NCBI GenBank assembly: GCA_021648365.1
Contig: JAKISY010000062.1
Coordinates: 1-28,764, forward strand
Length of the DNA stretch: 28,764 nt
Origin: Verrucomicrobiales bacterium
GTDB taxonomy: Bacteria > Verrucomicrobiota > Verrucomicrobiia > Verrucomicrobiales > DEV007
Direction: 5' to 3'
Shown here: positions 9,072 to 16,825 of the stretch, piece after piece
How positions within the stretch are numbered: the stretch's first letter is position 1
Layout of the letters: every line of letters begins with the position of its first letter
Program-made: the position numbers and the translations under genes
The notes under the pieces: model-generated
What the model was told of the DNA's origin: nothing
What the model saw: only the letters and a program-made list of their open reading frames with translations
Database searches by the model: none

Positions 9072-10930
9072 AACGACGCCGATACGGAATTAATCTAGAT
9101 GATGGAACAGCTCTCGCCAGTGACGAGGAGTTTGACCTGCTTTACGTTCCCTGCAATACAGCCGTGAGTGAGTCACTGCACATTTGGTTTGGAAATAACA
9201 CAAGAACTTCTCTGTTGTTTACTGGGCAAATCGGGTCAGGCAAAACAACTCTACTCAAGGAGGTGGCTCGACGCTACTCTTCGTCTTCGATTACCCTGCT
9301 CTTTGACACTGCTCCTGTTGCAATAAGCGAGGGTGGATTCCTTTTGGTTATTTTAGGTGGGATTCTCAAGCAATGCTTGCAGTGTGATGCATCTCTTGAT
9401 GGCTCGGGTATTCGGTTGGCGGATTTTCCCTCTTTGAATGTATCAAGCTGGGACGATTTATCTCAGCGCTTAACAACTCGCCCTCGTAGTATCGACGAGG
9501 CTAGGAAACTCAACAAGGTTTCTGAAATTCTGGGAGAATCCGCTTCCCACGTTTTTGTTGTTTGTGATGATCTCCTCAATCGAATTTTTGAAAAAACAGG
9601 GGAGGAACCCATAATCATTGCTGAAGGAGTTGATAAATTTCACCCAAGCTCGCCTGATTACTTCCTCTTGAAATCGAGTCTAGAATTTTTATCGACTCGA
9701 AAAACACTTTTTGAATGCAATGCATCGCACCTTTTTCATTTGGATGATTTTTCGCCTGATATAGAAAAACTTTTTCTAGGGAAAATTAAAGACGTATATC
9801 TTTCTCAAGTTCTTAAGAAACGCCTAGGATCCTACTCGAGTGTCTATGATGAAGTTTTCCCTGAAATCATAAAACATTCAGGAGGAAATGTTCGTCAAGC
9901 TATTCGTATTCTGGGAGCTTATCATTTCCAAAAATCACAACCTGATTTTGAACAGCAAAGAGCTTTGAAAAAAGCAACTTTGCAAGTGGCTTCTAATCTA
10001 TTAGAAGTTTCATTTCAGAATCTCCCCATTGATGTTTTTACCGCAGTTAAACGAGATAAATACATTGAAACCAGTTTATTCCACAACCTGGACACACGAG
10101 ATGGTGCAATTGATGCCATTTATCATAACTGGTTATTGCTTGAAAGCCTTCCTTCAGAGGATGCCCCCACGCACTGGCCGACATCTATCAACCCACTTCT
10201 TCCGGAGGGAATCATCACATCTGTTCACAGTCAACCAACCAGAGAAGAGCAAGCGATAAGAACGTGGGCTGAAGACGCTGGGCTGAGCGACTTAAACCTC
10301 AATGCGCCAACTTCAGAAGATGGAACTCCTAAATGGGATGTGTTTTGGCAAGAAGTGGAAGAGACTGCCGACACTGGTACTCTACATATTCAAAAGCTTC
10401 TTCATGAGATTGCTTCCGGTCTTTTTTGTTATGAGAGGCAGGATCGAATCATTATCACGTTTCAAAACGCTTTGGATATTCAGCCGGTAAAAAATTACCT
10501 CAAAGCCAAAGCGAGCACTTACATTCAAATAACCTATCAAGACATTATATTGACTGGCGGTAACGACCAAGATCCGATTCAAAATCTTTTGGTGAAGATG
10601 TGTGAACTTGATCCGCATGCCCTCTACTCTATAGAACTCGATGGCGAATGGACACCTGAACAGTTAAGGGATTTGGATCGTCGTCGAGACATGTTCAGTG
10701 ACCTTCAGATGCTTTGGTGGATTGAAGCCGAGAGCTTGAGGCGTTACCTCCCGCATTGGCCACAGCTACGTCAGTTTTTTAGAATTTATAATTTGGATGA
10801 AGACCTTTGGAGAGGCGTGCAACCTGAAGAAATTCAAAGTGATATTGAATTTTTAGAAAGTATGACAGAGAGTGGGAAATCTGAGGAGATCAGAAGTCTT
10901 ACCGCGATTTTAAATCTTTTAGCTAAATAA
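9068..10930 (+). CDS. ORC/Cdc6-like AAA ATPase with winged-helix-like and unknown C-terminal regions
   Basis: This 620-residue P-loop ATPase is translationally coupled to herA by a 4-bp ATGA overlap. Walker A is GQIGSGKTT (53-61). The Walker B position reads PIIIAEGVDKF (181-191), resembling the DE(G)hDK strand of ORC/Cdc6-type AAA proteins but lacking the usual Asp-Glu pair. SGGNVRQAIRIL (271-282) fits a sensor-2 motif with Arg. The segment from about 345 (DAIYHNWLLLE, then INPLLPE) resembles the winged-helix end of such ATPases. The C-terminal region (about 400-620) is not recognised; it includes the conspicuous stretch WWIEAESLRRYLPHWPQLRQ. Such ATPases often act as switches or sensors in conflict systems, and I infer a regulatory or sensing role beside SIR2-HerA. 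I cannot name a family. The alternative start at 9020 lies inside herA and is rejected. Confidence 0.75.
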   Translation: MKRRRYGINLDDGTALASDEEFDLLYVPCNTAVSESLHIWFGNNTRTSLLFTGQIGSGKTTLLKEVARRYSSSSITLLFDTAPVAISEGGFLLVILGGILKQCLQCDASLDGSGIRLADFPSLNVSSWDDLSQRLTTRPRSIDEARKLNKVSEILGESASHVFVVCDDLLNRIFEKTGEEPIIIAEGVDKFHPSSPDYFLLKSSLEFLSTRKTLFECNASHLFHLDDFSPDIEKLFLGKIKDVYLSQVLKKRLGSYSSVYDEVFPEIIKHSGGNVRQAIRILGAYHFQKSQPDFEQQRALKKATLQVASNLLEVSFQNLPIDVFTAVKRDKYIETSLFHNLDTRDGAIDAIYHNWLLLESLPSEDAPTHWPTSINPLLPEGIITSVHSQPTREEQAIRTWAEDAGLSDLNLNAPTSEDGTPKWDVFWQEVEETADTGTLHIQKLLHEIASGLFCYERQDRIIITFQNALDIQPVKNYLKAKASTYIQITYQDIILTGGNDQDPIQNLLVKMCELDPHALYSIELDGEWTPEQLRDLDRRRDMFSDLQMLWWIEAESLRRYLPHWPQLRQFFRIYNLDEDLWRGVQPEEIQSDIEFLESMTESGKSEEIRSLTAILNLLAK

Positions 10931-10933
10931 ATC

Positions 10934-11599
10934 ATGAACGATCAAGAACGCTTAGCTATCGTTTGGAATCAGATCGAACGTCTTGCATTTAAACCTGCCT
11001 CGACAACAGAGCAAAAATCGTGGTTGTCAATTTGCGGCAAATCCCTGCATCAATTATGGGAATGCGATCCTATTTCTTTACACCTATCGAAGTGTATGAG
11101 TTTTGACATTCCTCTGCTAGGAGTTGAATGGGATTACCGCATTGAGAGCTTAACAAAATACTCGCTAGCCATCAAAACATCTAAATCTACGCTTTGGACC
11201 ATTCATTGCGATCCGCAGTATGAGGTGAAACCTGTTCTGGCTCCCAGTGAACGATATCCTAACGCAATGGGAAATCAGCAACTAGAGAAGGACGTAACTA
11301 CAGTGCTTGATGGAATGCTCTTCCACCCCTGCTGTCATTCACATCTTGAGGAAATTGGCAGTTGGGCAGCAGGAAATAGTTCGCCCAACTTGCATGACAT
11401 CCGCATTAGTTCAGCAGAACCTAATCCTTTCATTTTCATGTTCCAACTACGCTTTCAATTTTGCATCATCTCGATTAAAAAAAGAGAAGAAGAGAAATCA
11501 CGTATAACGACACTTTTTCTAAACGCTATTAAAACGGGTAGTAATGTTCCTCCTAGTAATCTATTTGGTTTCAGACTAAGCGCGGTAAGCTCATTGTGA
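10934..11599 (+). CDS. Unrecognised 221-residue protein of the SIR2-HerA operon
   Basis: I do not recognise this protein. It begins 3 bp after the AAA ATPase stop, and its stop overlaps a possible GTG start of the DUF3037 gene, so it is embedded in the operon. Visible features are a Cys/His cluster HPCCHSHLEEIG (131-142) and an aromatic, probably beta-strand segment NPFIFMFQLRFQFC (164-177). There is no signal peptide and no P-loop. The Cys/His cluster together with His91 and Cys92 could bind metal, but no standard zinc-finger spacing is present. There is no transmembrane segment, so it is probably cytosolic. Its position suggests a specificity factor, adaptor or immunity partner for the SIR2-HerA-AAA proteins; this is inference only. 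A/T-rich codon use matches the rest of the operon. Confidence 0.7.
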   Translation: MNDQERLAIVWNQIERLAFKPASTTEQKSWLSICGKSLHQLWECDPISLHLSKCMSFDIPLLGVEWDYRIESLTKYSLAIKTSKSTLWTIHCDPQYEVKPVLAPSERYPNAMGNQQLEKDVTTVLDGMLFHPCCHSHLEEIGSWAAGNSSPNLHDIRISSAEPNPFIFMFQLRFQFCIISIKKREEEKSRITTLFLNAIKTGSNVPPSNLFGFRLSAVSSL

Positions 11600-11607
11600 C
11601 TCCAACT

Positions 11608-12432
11608 ATGAAAACCTACGAATTCCTCACACTCCGCTACCTGCATGACGCCATGACGGGTGAGTTTATCAACGTCGGCGTGGTTCTCCGTAGTGAGGAC
11701 GGCTATCTGGGAGCTTATTTTTGTCCCCGATTCACACGCATCAAACAACTCTTTGGCTCGCTCCAGCGAAACAATCACAAACAACTGATAGGCTACCTTC
11801 AGCGGCATTTCGACAAACTCGCTGAAGAAACTGCCGATGAGCTTAGTAGTATGGAAAGAAGTCTGGAAAGTCTGGCTTATGGGATTCTCCCGCCCGATAA
11901 CAGTGCATACCAGTGGTCAGAGATTAAAAAAGGTCTTACCGCTGACCCTGAAGAGGAGTTGACGCACCTTTCCGCTAGGCTTGTCACCCATTACGAAAAA
12001 AATATAACGTCCCATCGACGCAGTGATGAAGAGGTCTGGAGTGCCTTTAATAAAGTGCTCAGGGAGAAAAAAATTGCAAGCTACTTCAAGGAAACTCAAC
12101 TTAAGACGGATGACTACGGGTGGACATTTTCGCACACTTATAAAAACGGTCTTTACAACATTTATGAGCCATTAGCATTCGACTACGACGATACATCAAA
12201 AATTGCAGAAAAAGCCATCCGTTGGAATGGACGAGGAAACGCCTTGGCCACCGCGGCACCACACAAATTTCATTTTTTGGTTGGTGATGTAGAAGGGGAA
12301 TCCCGCAAGCGTGCAACAGAAAAAGCGCTGAACCTTCTCAATGCGATACCAGGTGGAGTAGAAATTATCCGCGAACACGAAAAAGAATCATTTGCCGACG
12401 ATCTTGTTGGCATGATTGCAATGCATAAATAA
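11608..12432 (+). CDS. DUF3037 domain protein, last gene of the SIR2-HerA operon
   Basis: The N-terminus (YEFLTLRYLHDAMTGEFINVGVVL, split across residues 4-27) has the RY-x-x-D-x-x-x-GEF-x-NVGVVL signature of DUF3037. These small proteins have no established function and are often found beside HipA-like kinase genes, but no HipA gene is present here. The protein has 274 residues. I prefer ATG 11608 because the family motif begins there. GTG 11596 would add four residues and give a 4-bp GTGA overlap with the previous gene, as seen at the herA/AAA junction, so it remains a real alternative. The conserved core is followed by a charged helical middle and a C-terminal half I cannot assign. Linkage to the SIR2-HerA-AAA genes suggests a shared defence role. 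recQ starts 44 bp downstream. Confidence 0.8.
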   Translation: MKTYEFLTLRYLHDAMTGEFINVGVVLRSEDGYLGAYFCPRFTRIKQLFGSLQRNNHKQLIGYLQRHFDKLAEETADELSSMERSLESLAYGILPPDNSAYQWSEIKKGLTADPEEELTHLSARLVTHYEKNITSHRRSDEEVWSAFNKVLREKKIASYFKETQLKTDDYGWTFSHTYKNGLYNIYEPLAFDYDDTSKIAEKAIRWNGRGNALATAAPHKFHFLVGDVEGESRKRATEKALNLLNAIPGGVEIIREHEKESFADDLVGMIAMHK

Positions 12433-12476
12433 CTAAGGCAACGGTTCTGTGTAATTGACGGAACGAATAATGCTAA

Positions 12477-14396
12477 ATGAGTCATTCCGTCGCTACTGAA
12501 AAATTGCAAAAACATTTCGGCTTCGATGAGTTTCGTTCGGGGCAGCGGCAGGTGATCGAGCAGTTGATGGTGGGGGTGAATACGCTGGCTGTTTTTCCTA
12601 CGGGGGGTGGTAAGTCTTTGTGTTATCAATATCCGGCGGTGGTGCGGGAGGATGGAGCCTTGACGGTGGTGGTGTCTCCGCTGATCGCTTTGATGCGGGA
12701 TCAGGTGGATGCGCTGTTGCAGAAAGGATTGGCTGCGGGGCGCTTGGATTCGTCTTGTTCGCCAGAGCAGCGGGAGGAGGTTTTGCAAGCGGTGCAGCAG
12801 GGGGACTTGGCTTTGCTGTATGTGTCGCCCGAAGGTTTGGCGGATGAGGAGTTGTTGAAACTATTGTGTAGTGTAGAGGTCGCGCTGGTGGCTGTGGATG
12901 AGGCGCATTGTGTATCGGAGTGGGGGCATAGTTTTCGCCCAGCCTATCTGCGTCTACCTAAATTGATCAGAAAACTGAAGCCAGGCGCGGTGCTGGCTTT
13001 GACGGCTACGGCTACGACTCAAGTAGCATCGGAGGTGCGCAAGGTTTTTGGGATGCAGAAAAAAAACGAGGTGCGCACGCCTTTTCATCGAGCAAATTTA
13101 CATTATCACATTCACCCGGTGGCGGATGGAGATGCGCGCCGCTTGCGTTTGCTTGAGTTGTTGCAAGATGAGAAACGCTTGCCTTGTGTGGTGTATGCGA
13201 CACGGCGGGAAGATGTCGAGGGGCTGGCTGCGTTTCTATGTGCGCAGGGTATTGAGGCTCGGTCTTATCATGCAGGTATGAATGCTCAGGGGCGTGCGGA
13301 GGTGCAGGACGGGTTCATGAATCATGACTTCCAGGTGATCTGCGCGACGATCGCTTTTGGCATGGGCGTGGACATGGCTGATATCCGTTGTGTGGTGCAT
13401 TATCATGCGCCCAAGTCGCCGGAGGGCTGGATGCAAGAAAGTGGACGCGCGGGGCGTGATGGCAAGACGGCTTATTGTGAGCTACTGGCGTGTGCGGATG
13501 ATCGTCTGGTGTTGGAGAATTTTGTGCAAGCCAATCGTCCGTCAGTGAGAGTGATTGAGAATGTATTGAGGGGGATTTTTTCTCAGGGGAGAATGGCGGT
13601 GATTTCACGTTATGACTTGCAAACTTTATACGATTTACCAGAGGCGGTGGTGGATATTTTGTTGGCGCGGCTGGAGTTGGCGCATTTTTTACAATTGAAA
13701 GGGCATGCCTGGAAGCGTGCTAGGCTTCGTTTTCTGACAGGGCGAGATGAGTTGTTGTCCTCTTATGTTGGCAAGAAAAAAAAGGCGATCAAAGTGCTGT
13801 TAGAGCAAAAGGGGAATTTGGACCTGATCGACTTGTCGTGTGAGGTTGAGATGAAGATCGAGGCTTTGAATGATTTATTGGAAGAATTGGAAGTGGGAGG
13901 GGATCTTGGCTTGACTCGGACTCATCGCTTGCTGCTGTATCGTGTGATGCGCGTTCCTGATTCGATGGGGGAATTAGCTAGGGAGATGTATGAGGCCTTT
14001 GATTTGCACAGTGAGCGTGATTTGAAACGGATCGGCGATGTGTTTCAATTGGCGGTTACGCGGGCGTGTATCACGTCGGCTTTGTTGAAACATTTTGGCG
14101 AAAAGCTGGAGGGAACTTGTGGTGAGTGTTCCAGTTGTCTTGGGGAGAAACGTGCGCGTAAGTTGCCAGGCTCGGTGGTTGAGGAAGTGAGTCTGGAGGA
14201 GATCGAAAGGGTGCAGGCTTTAGTGGCGACTAGGCATGCGGTGCTTGCTTCTCCACAGCGTTTGGCAAGGTTTTTGTGTGGGATCAATAGTCCAGCGATG
14301 CGGCGCTGGCGTTTGTATTTTAAGCCTGATTGGGGATTGCTGAAACGGCTGCCCTATGACGAGGTGCTGGCGATCGTGCAGGCGCAGGTGATGTGA
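12477..14396 (+). CDS. recQ: RecQ-family ATP-dependent DNA helicase
   Basis: This 639-residue 3'-5' superfamily 2 DNA helicase probably acts in recombination and fork repair. Motif 0 is FRSGQRQVIEQL (19-30) and Walker A PTGGGKS (41-47). DEAH (141-144) leads into the RecQ aromatic-rich loop CVSEWGHSFRPAY. LTATAT lies at 175-180, and motif VI is GRAGRDG (323-329). A four-Cys zinc site is visible as C531, C548, C551 and C554. In E. coli RecQ the zinc site lies near residue 380-403, so about 150 extra residues separate the helicase core from the zinc cluster here, and no HRDC domain is apparent. The gene is G-rich in third positions like spmAB and mtfA, unlike the A/T-rich operon just upstream, so it is probably a resident gene flanking the island. 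Co-transcription with DUF3037 (44-bp gap) cannot be excluded. Confidence 0.9.
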   Translation: MSHSVATEKLQKHFGFDEFRSGQRQVIEQLMVGVNTLAVFPTGGGKSLCYQYPAVVREDGALTVVVSPLIALMRDQVDALLQKGLAAGRLDSSCSPEQREEVLQAVQQGDLALLYVSPEGLADEELLKLLCSVEVALVAVDEAHCVSEWGHSFRPAYLRLPKLIRKLKPGAVLALTATATTQVASEVRKVFGMQKKNEVRTPFHRANLHYHIHPVADGDARRLRLLELLQDEKRLPCVVYATRREDVEGLAAFLCAQGIEARSYHAGMNAQGRAEVQDGFMNHDFQVICATIAFGMGVDMADIRCVVHYHAPKSPEGWMQESGRAGRDGKTAYCELLACADDRLVLENFVQANRPSVRVIENVLRGIFSQGRMAVISRYDLQTLYDLPEAVVDILLARLELAHFLQLKGHAWKRARLRFLTGRDELLSSYVGKKKKAIKVLLEQKGNLDLIDLSCEVEMKIEALNDLLEELEVGGDLGLTRTHRLLLYRVMRVPDSMGELAREMYEAFDLHSERDLKRIGDVFQLAVTRACITSALLKHFGEKLEGTCGECSSCLGEKRARKLPGSVVEEVSLEEIERVQALVATRHAVLASPQRLARFLCGINSPAMRRWRLYFKPDWGLLKRLPYDEVLAIVQAQVM

Positions 14397-14414
14397 GGAT
14401 GTGAGGATGTGAGG
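14391..14414. repeat. Tandem octamer ATGTGAGG x3 spanning the recQ stop codon
   Basis: Three perfect copies of ATGTGAGG run through the recQ TGA (14394-14396) and are followed by ATTTTT. It looks like recent slippage. The repeat adds further TGA triplets after the stop. Confidence 0.6.
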
Positions 14415-14423
14415 ATTTTTAAC

Positions 14424-14449
14424 CACGGAAAAGCACGGAAGACACGGAA
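14424..14449. repeat. Three-word array CACGGAA x3
   Basis: CACGGAA occurs at 14424-14430, 14434-14440 and 14443-14449, with spacers of 3 and 2 bp. It is the same architecture as the arrays at 1070, 16904 and 28538, with a different heptamer word. Confidence 0.65.
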
Positions 14450-15080
14450 GTGGAATAGATCCAAGAAACCTAAACTTCAACCTAAGCTTCGGATGGGATG
14501 GGGGTGGAGCGAAAGAGGGGGCTCACGCGGAGTCTTGGAGATAATGGTAAATGGGGGGGGGAGATGTGGGGCGCAATAGTATTGCGTGAGCTTTGGCTGG
14601 TAAGCGGATTAGCAATTCATGCCAATTGGGCTGAATCCTGTGCGCAGTTCAACATCACTAGCATCCCCCCCCCCAATCTCTGCATAAAAACGGCGAATTG
14701 GGACTGCTTGCAACTGGTTGTTGTCACCGTGTCGTTTCGACCTGCGATGACATCACCATAAACAAAATTGATAAAATGAAAAACGCATCCGATAACAAGA
14801 AACGCATCAAATACACCCTTCGGGGCATGGGGTTCAGCCCCAGTAAGTTCGCACTTTCCACACGTTCCAACCCTTATAGAACGTCGAATTCGACTGCTTG
14901 CAACTGGAGTGTCAAACGACAACGATAGCCGCTGCGCTGACAACGAATTAGGGAATAAGAGGGAGTATGGTTGTATTCGACCTGATTCGCCAGGTAAAAA
15001 GGGTTCTCTATGTTGGCGCTCGTGTGGCTAAAGCTTATTCGTTTCTGATATGGGGAACGCAATACAGAAAAGAGTGTTTA
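14450..15080. other. Long non-coding stretch with dyads, G/C runs and short repeats
   Basis: No convincing gene is visible between recQ and the palindromic element at 15081. It holds a run of nine G (14553-14561) and, about 100 bp on, a run of ten C, which could pair. It also holds the 15-bp dyad CGCAATAGTATTGCG (14572-14586) and a direct repeat GACTGCTTGCAACTGG (14702-14717 and 14892-14907). Modest open frames exist on both strands (for example 14617-14943 minus) but show no recognisable domain. Confidence 0.5.
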
Positions 15081-15186
15081 CCATGAAGGACATGAAGGGC
15101 ATGAAGTAGAATTATACTATTTGAGGTGATCATGATAAATCCCCACATCTTTCCCTACCTTCATGACCTTCAGTCACTTCATGGTG
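15081..15186. repeat. CATGAAG-ended palindromic element, copy 1
   Basis: The left arm carries three CATGAAG words (15082, 15091, 15100). The right arm carries CTTCATG, CTTCAGT, CTTCATG (15159-15183), so the ends are inverted repeats (ACCATGAAG and CTTCATGGT) around a roughly 50-bp centre. A near-identical copy lies at 23982-24088 and a right-truncated copy at 22086-22173. It encodes nothing and looks like a short non-autonomous mobile or REP-like element. Confidence 0.65.
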
Positions 15187-15307
15187 GAAAAAAACGTAAA
15201 TATTGGCTTCGCCTATCTACTCCCGCGGACGTGGGATTCGGTTCACAGGTAGTTGCGACAACGCTTTCCTCAGTCGATCCAGTATAAAGCGTTATGCGCG
15301 ATTTTTT

Positions 15308-15594
15308 TCATCTAGCCTTCCAGATTTCAGGATCCCGTTTGGCATGGAAAACAGCAACCACAAAAATAGTTTCTTCCGTAACTTGGTATAGTAATAAATA
15401 AGGAAAGCGACGGACGATTCCCATTCGAGTTTCTCGATGAACTACTGGATAGCATTCAGGGTGAAGGAGAATACGCTGGAGACAGGTATCCACGCAACTG
15501 AGCAAATCTTCCCCAAGCCGGGGTTGCAAGCTTCGTACCAATCGATGGCTTCCAGTAGCTCATCTTCAGCTTCTGGGCGGATGATCAGCTTCAT
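15308..15594 (-). pseudogene. ParE/RelE-family toxin, frameshifted
   Basis: The minus-strand frame from ATG 15594 reads MKLIIRPEAEDELLEAIDWY and on to NPGLG, a typical ParE/RelE start. It then goes out of frame at a GGGG run (CCCC at 15511-15514 on the plus strand). Reading continues one frame over with EDLLSCVDTCLQRIL, then FPYLLLYQV and VVAVFHAKRDPEIW, the family's C-terminal strand. One extra G would restore a toxin of about 95 residues, the normal size. The paired antitoxin ends 1 bp upstream. As read, the toxin is truncated and probably inactive. A homopolymer miscall or phase-variable slippage is the alternative. Confidence 0.75.
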
Positions 15595-15595
15595 T

Positions 15596-15811
15596 TCAAA
15601 GGGAATTCTGTATTCGTGACCGCAGGGTCTCCCATTCAATTCCCTCATCTGGCGATTTTGCCAATCGATCCAATCTACGATCCAATTCTGCGGTCTGACC
15701 AGGGGTTAGACGAACGCTTTCGGGTTCTTCAATAATCGTATCCCATAAATCCTCAACAAGTTGAATGCGTTCCGCTACCGGAAGTTCTCGAAGTTGCGTC
15801 AAATCACTCAT
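15596..15811 (-). CDS. CHP02574-family addiction module antitoxin
   Basis: This 71-residue protein has the hallmark pattern of the putative addiction-module component family. LPVAERIQLVEDLWDTI (10-26) is the conserved helix, and the acidic middle ends in LTPGQTAELDRRLDRL (35-50). It should bind and neutralise the ParE-type toxin and repress the pair's promoter, as in other type II TA modules. It is the first gene of the pair; the toxin ATG follows its stop after one base. It is intact while its toxin is frameshifted. ATG 15811 gives the normal family length. Confidence 0.85.
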   Translation of the reverse strand: MSDLTQLRELPVAERIQLVEDLWDTIIEEPESVRLTPGQTAELDRRLDRLAKSPDEGIEWETLRSRIQNSL

Positions 15812-15933
15812 GCTTTCATTCTACCACAAATAGGAAAGCCAACCAGTAAGTATTTTTAGGGAGTTGCGACTCCAAGGCGGATTCTGAGCAACTTACCTCA
15901 CATCGAAGATAGAAAGATTCAAACTTTAATATC

Positions 15934-16164
15934 AACTTCAACACCGAGCGGGGAGAGGAGTGGCTCACGCTCGCTGCGCTCAAGACGCGGAGACGCAAAG
16001 GAAGAGTGGGATAATTGATAGTGGGGGAGATGTGGGGCGCGATGCATACAGAAAAGAGTGTTTACCATGAAGAAATTGAAGGACATGAAGGAGAAGGCAT
16101 CCTCGATGAAAATTTCAAAATCGTCCCCCAGGTGAAGCTCTAGGCGTTCACTCAAAGCTGCTGG
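15934..16164. repeat. About 230-bp direct repeat, copy 1 (second copy 17135-17362)
   Basis: This block is about 95% identical by eye to 17135-17362. It contains a Cys-Thr-Cys-Ala-rich stretch (CACGCTCGCTGCGCTCAAGA), GGGGGAGATGTGGGGCGC, a three-word array CATGAAG, ATTGAAG, CATGAAG (16066-16090) and, at its right end, a minus-strand AbrB-like fragment reading PAALSERLELHLGDDFEIF. The two copies bracket the DUF433/DUF5615 TA pair. Diverged relatives of its left part lie near 14470 and 28436. Confidence 0.8.
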
Positions 16165-16182
16165 TAGGAGTGGAACCACGGG

Positions 16183-16529
16183 TTAGGAGGGCGACAACTG
16201 AGGGAGAACGAGATAAGCTTTATTTTTGTGTTTAAGGAAGTCTTTCGCTTGTCCCAAGTTGTTGAGAAAAACGGCAGCAACATCAGCCACCGAGCAATTA
16301 CTCAAAGCTACATGGATCACTTTTGGAGGTTGGCCCAAAAGGCACTGCGCTGATAAAAATCCTTGTCTTTGCTTACGATGGTGTAGTCGTTTTCTTGAGC
16401 GTAATCCCAAATATCGATGTCGCTATCCGCATCCATCCCAAGAGCCATCACATGCACAACGTCGGTAAACTCTTCGCCCAACAGGCGAATCAGTTTTGGG
16501 GATAGATTATGATCAAGCAAGAGCTTCAC
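16183..16529 (-). pseudogene. DUF5615 PIN-like toxin, frameshifted
   Basis: From GTG 16529 the frame reads MKLLLDHNLSPKLIRLLGEE, with Asp6 and a further acidic set (SDIDIWDYA, then TIVSKDKDF) characteristic of the DUF5615 PIN-like nuclease fold. After DFYQRSA the frame closes (WANLQK, stop 16317). The family's second half continues in the next frame, with LLGQPPKVIHVALSNCSVADV and AFLNN-type helices, to a stop at 16183. A missing base in the CCCAAAAGG tract (16334-16342) explains the switch. The intact protein would be about 115 residues. The start overlaps the DUF433 antitoxin stop by 4 bp (GTGA). The toxin is likely inactive as read, or the read has a homopolymer error. Confidence 0.75.
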
Positions 16530-16750
16530 GAGGCAACCAAATTAAGGTGGCGTTCACGATGTGCCGCAAAGGCCAGGCAAGCGTTGATGTCTTCCATCTC
16601 AAGATAAGGAAAATCTTCCAATATTTCTTCTCGACTCATCCCCCCAGCCAAATACTCCAGCACGTCACCCACAGTAATACGCATCCCGCGGATGCACGGC
16701 TGTCCGCTTCGCTTGCCAGGTTCAATTGTGATTCGGTCTCGGTAGTCCAT
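16526..16750 (-). CDS. DUF433 antitoxin
   Basis: This 74-residue DUF433 protein is predicted to be the antitoxin for the adjacent DUF5615 PIN-like toxin. It has DRITIEPGKRSGQPCIRG (near 4-21), TVGDVLEYLAGGMS and EILEDFPYLEMEDINACLAFA, all classical for the family and consistent with a helix-turn-helix DNA-binding fold. ATG 16750 is chosen because family members start at this point; an in-frame upstream ATG at 16825 would add 25 atypical residues. The stop overlaps the toxin start by 4 bp. The gene is intact. Confidence 0.85.
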   Translation of the reverse strand: MDYRDRITIEPGKRSGQPCIRGMRITVGDVLEYLAGGMSREEILEDFPYLEMEDINACLAFAAHRERHLNLVAS

Positions 16751-16825
16751 GATTGGTAAAGTAATCGATTTCAACGTTTTGTGGTAGCCTTTTTCCGCAC
16801 TTTCTTTCTCTTCCTTGGTCGCCAT

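Noticed and set aside
14424..14449. Regular short repeats resembling a CRISPR or iteron array
   Set aside because: Units of 7 bp with 2-3 bp spacers are far too short for CRISPR, no cas genes are present, and no replication gene supports an origin.
14617..14943. 108-codon minus-strand open frame containing TCGKCELTGAEPHAPKGVF
   Set aside because: It looks slightly protein-like but matches no family I can name and lies in repeat DNA with a G/C run; not called a gene.
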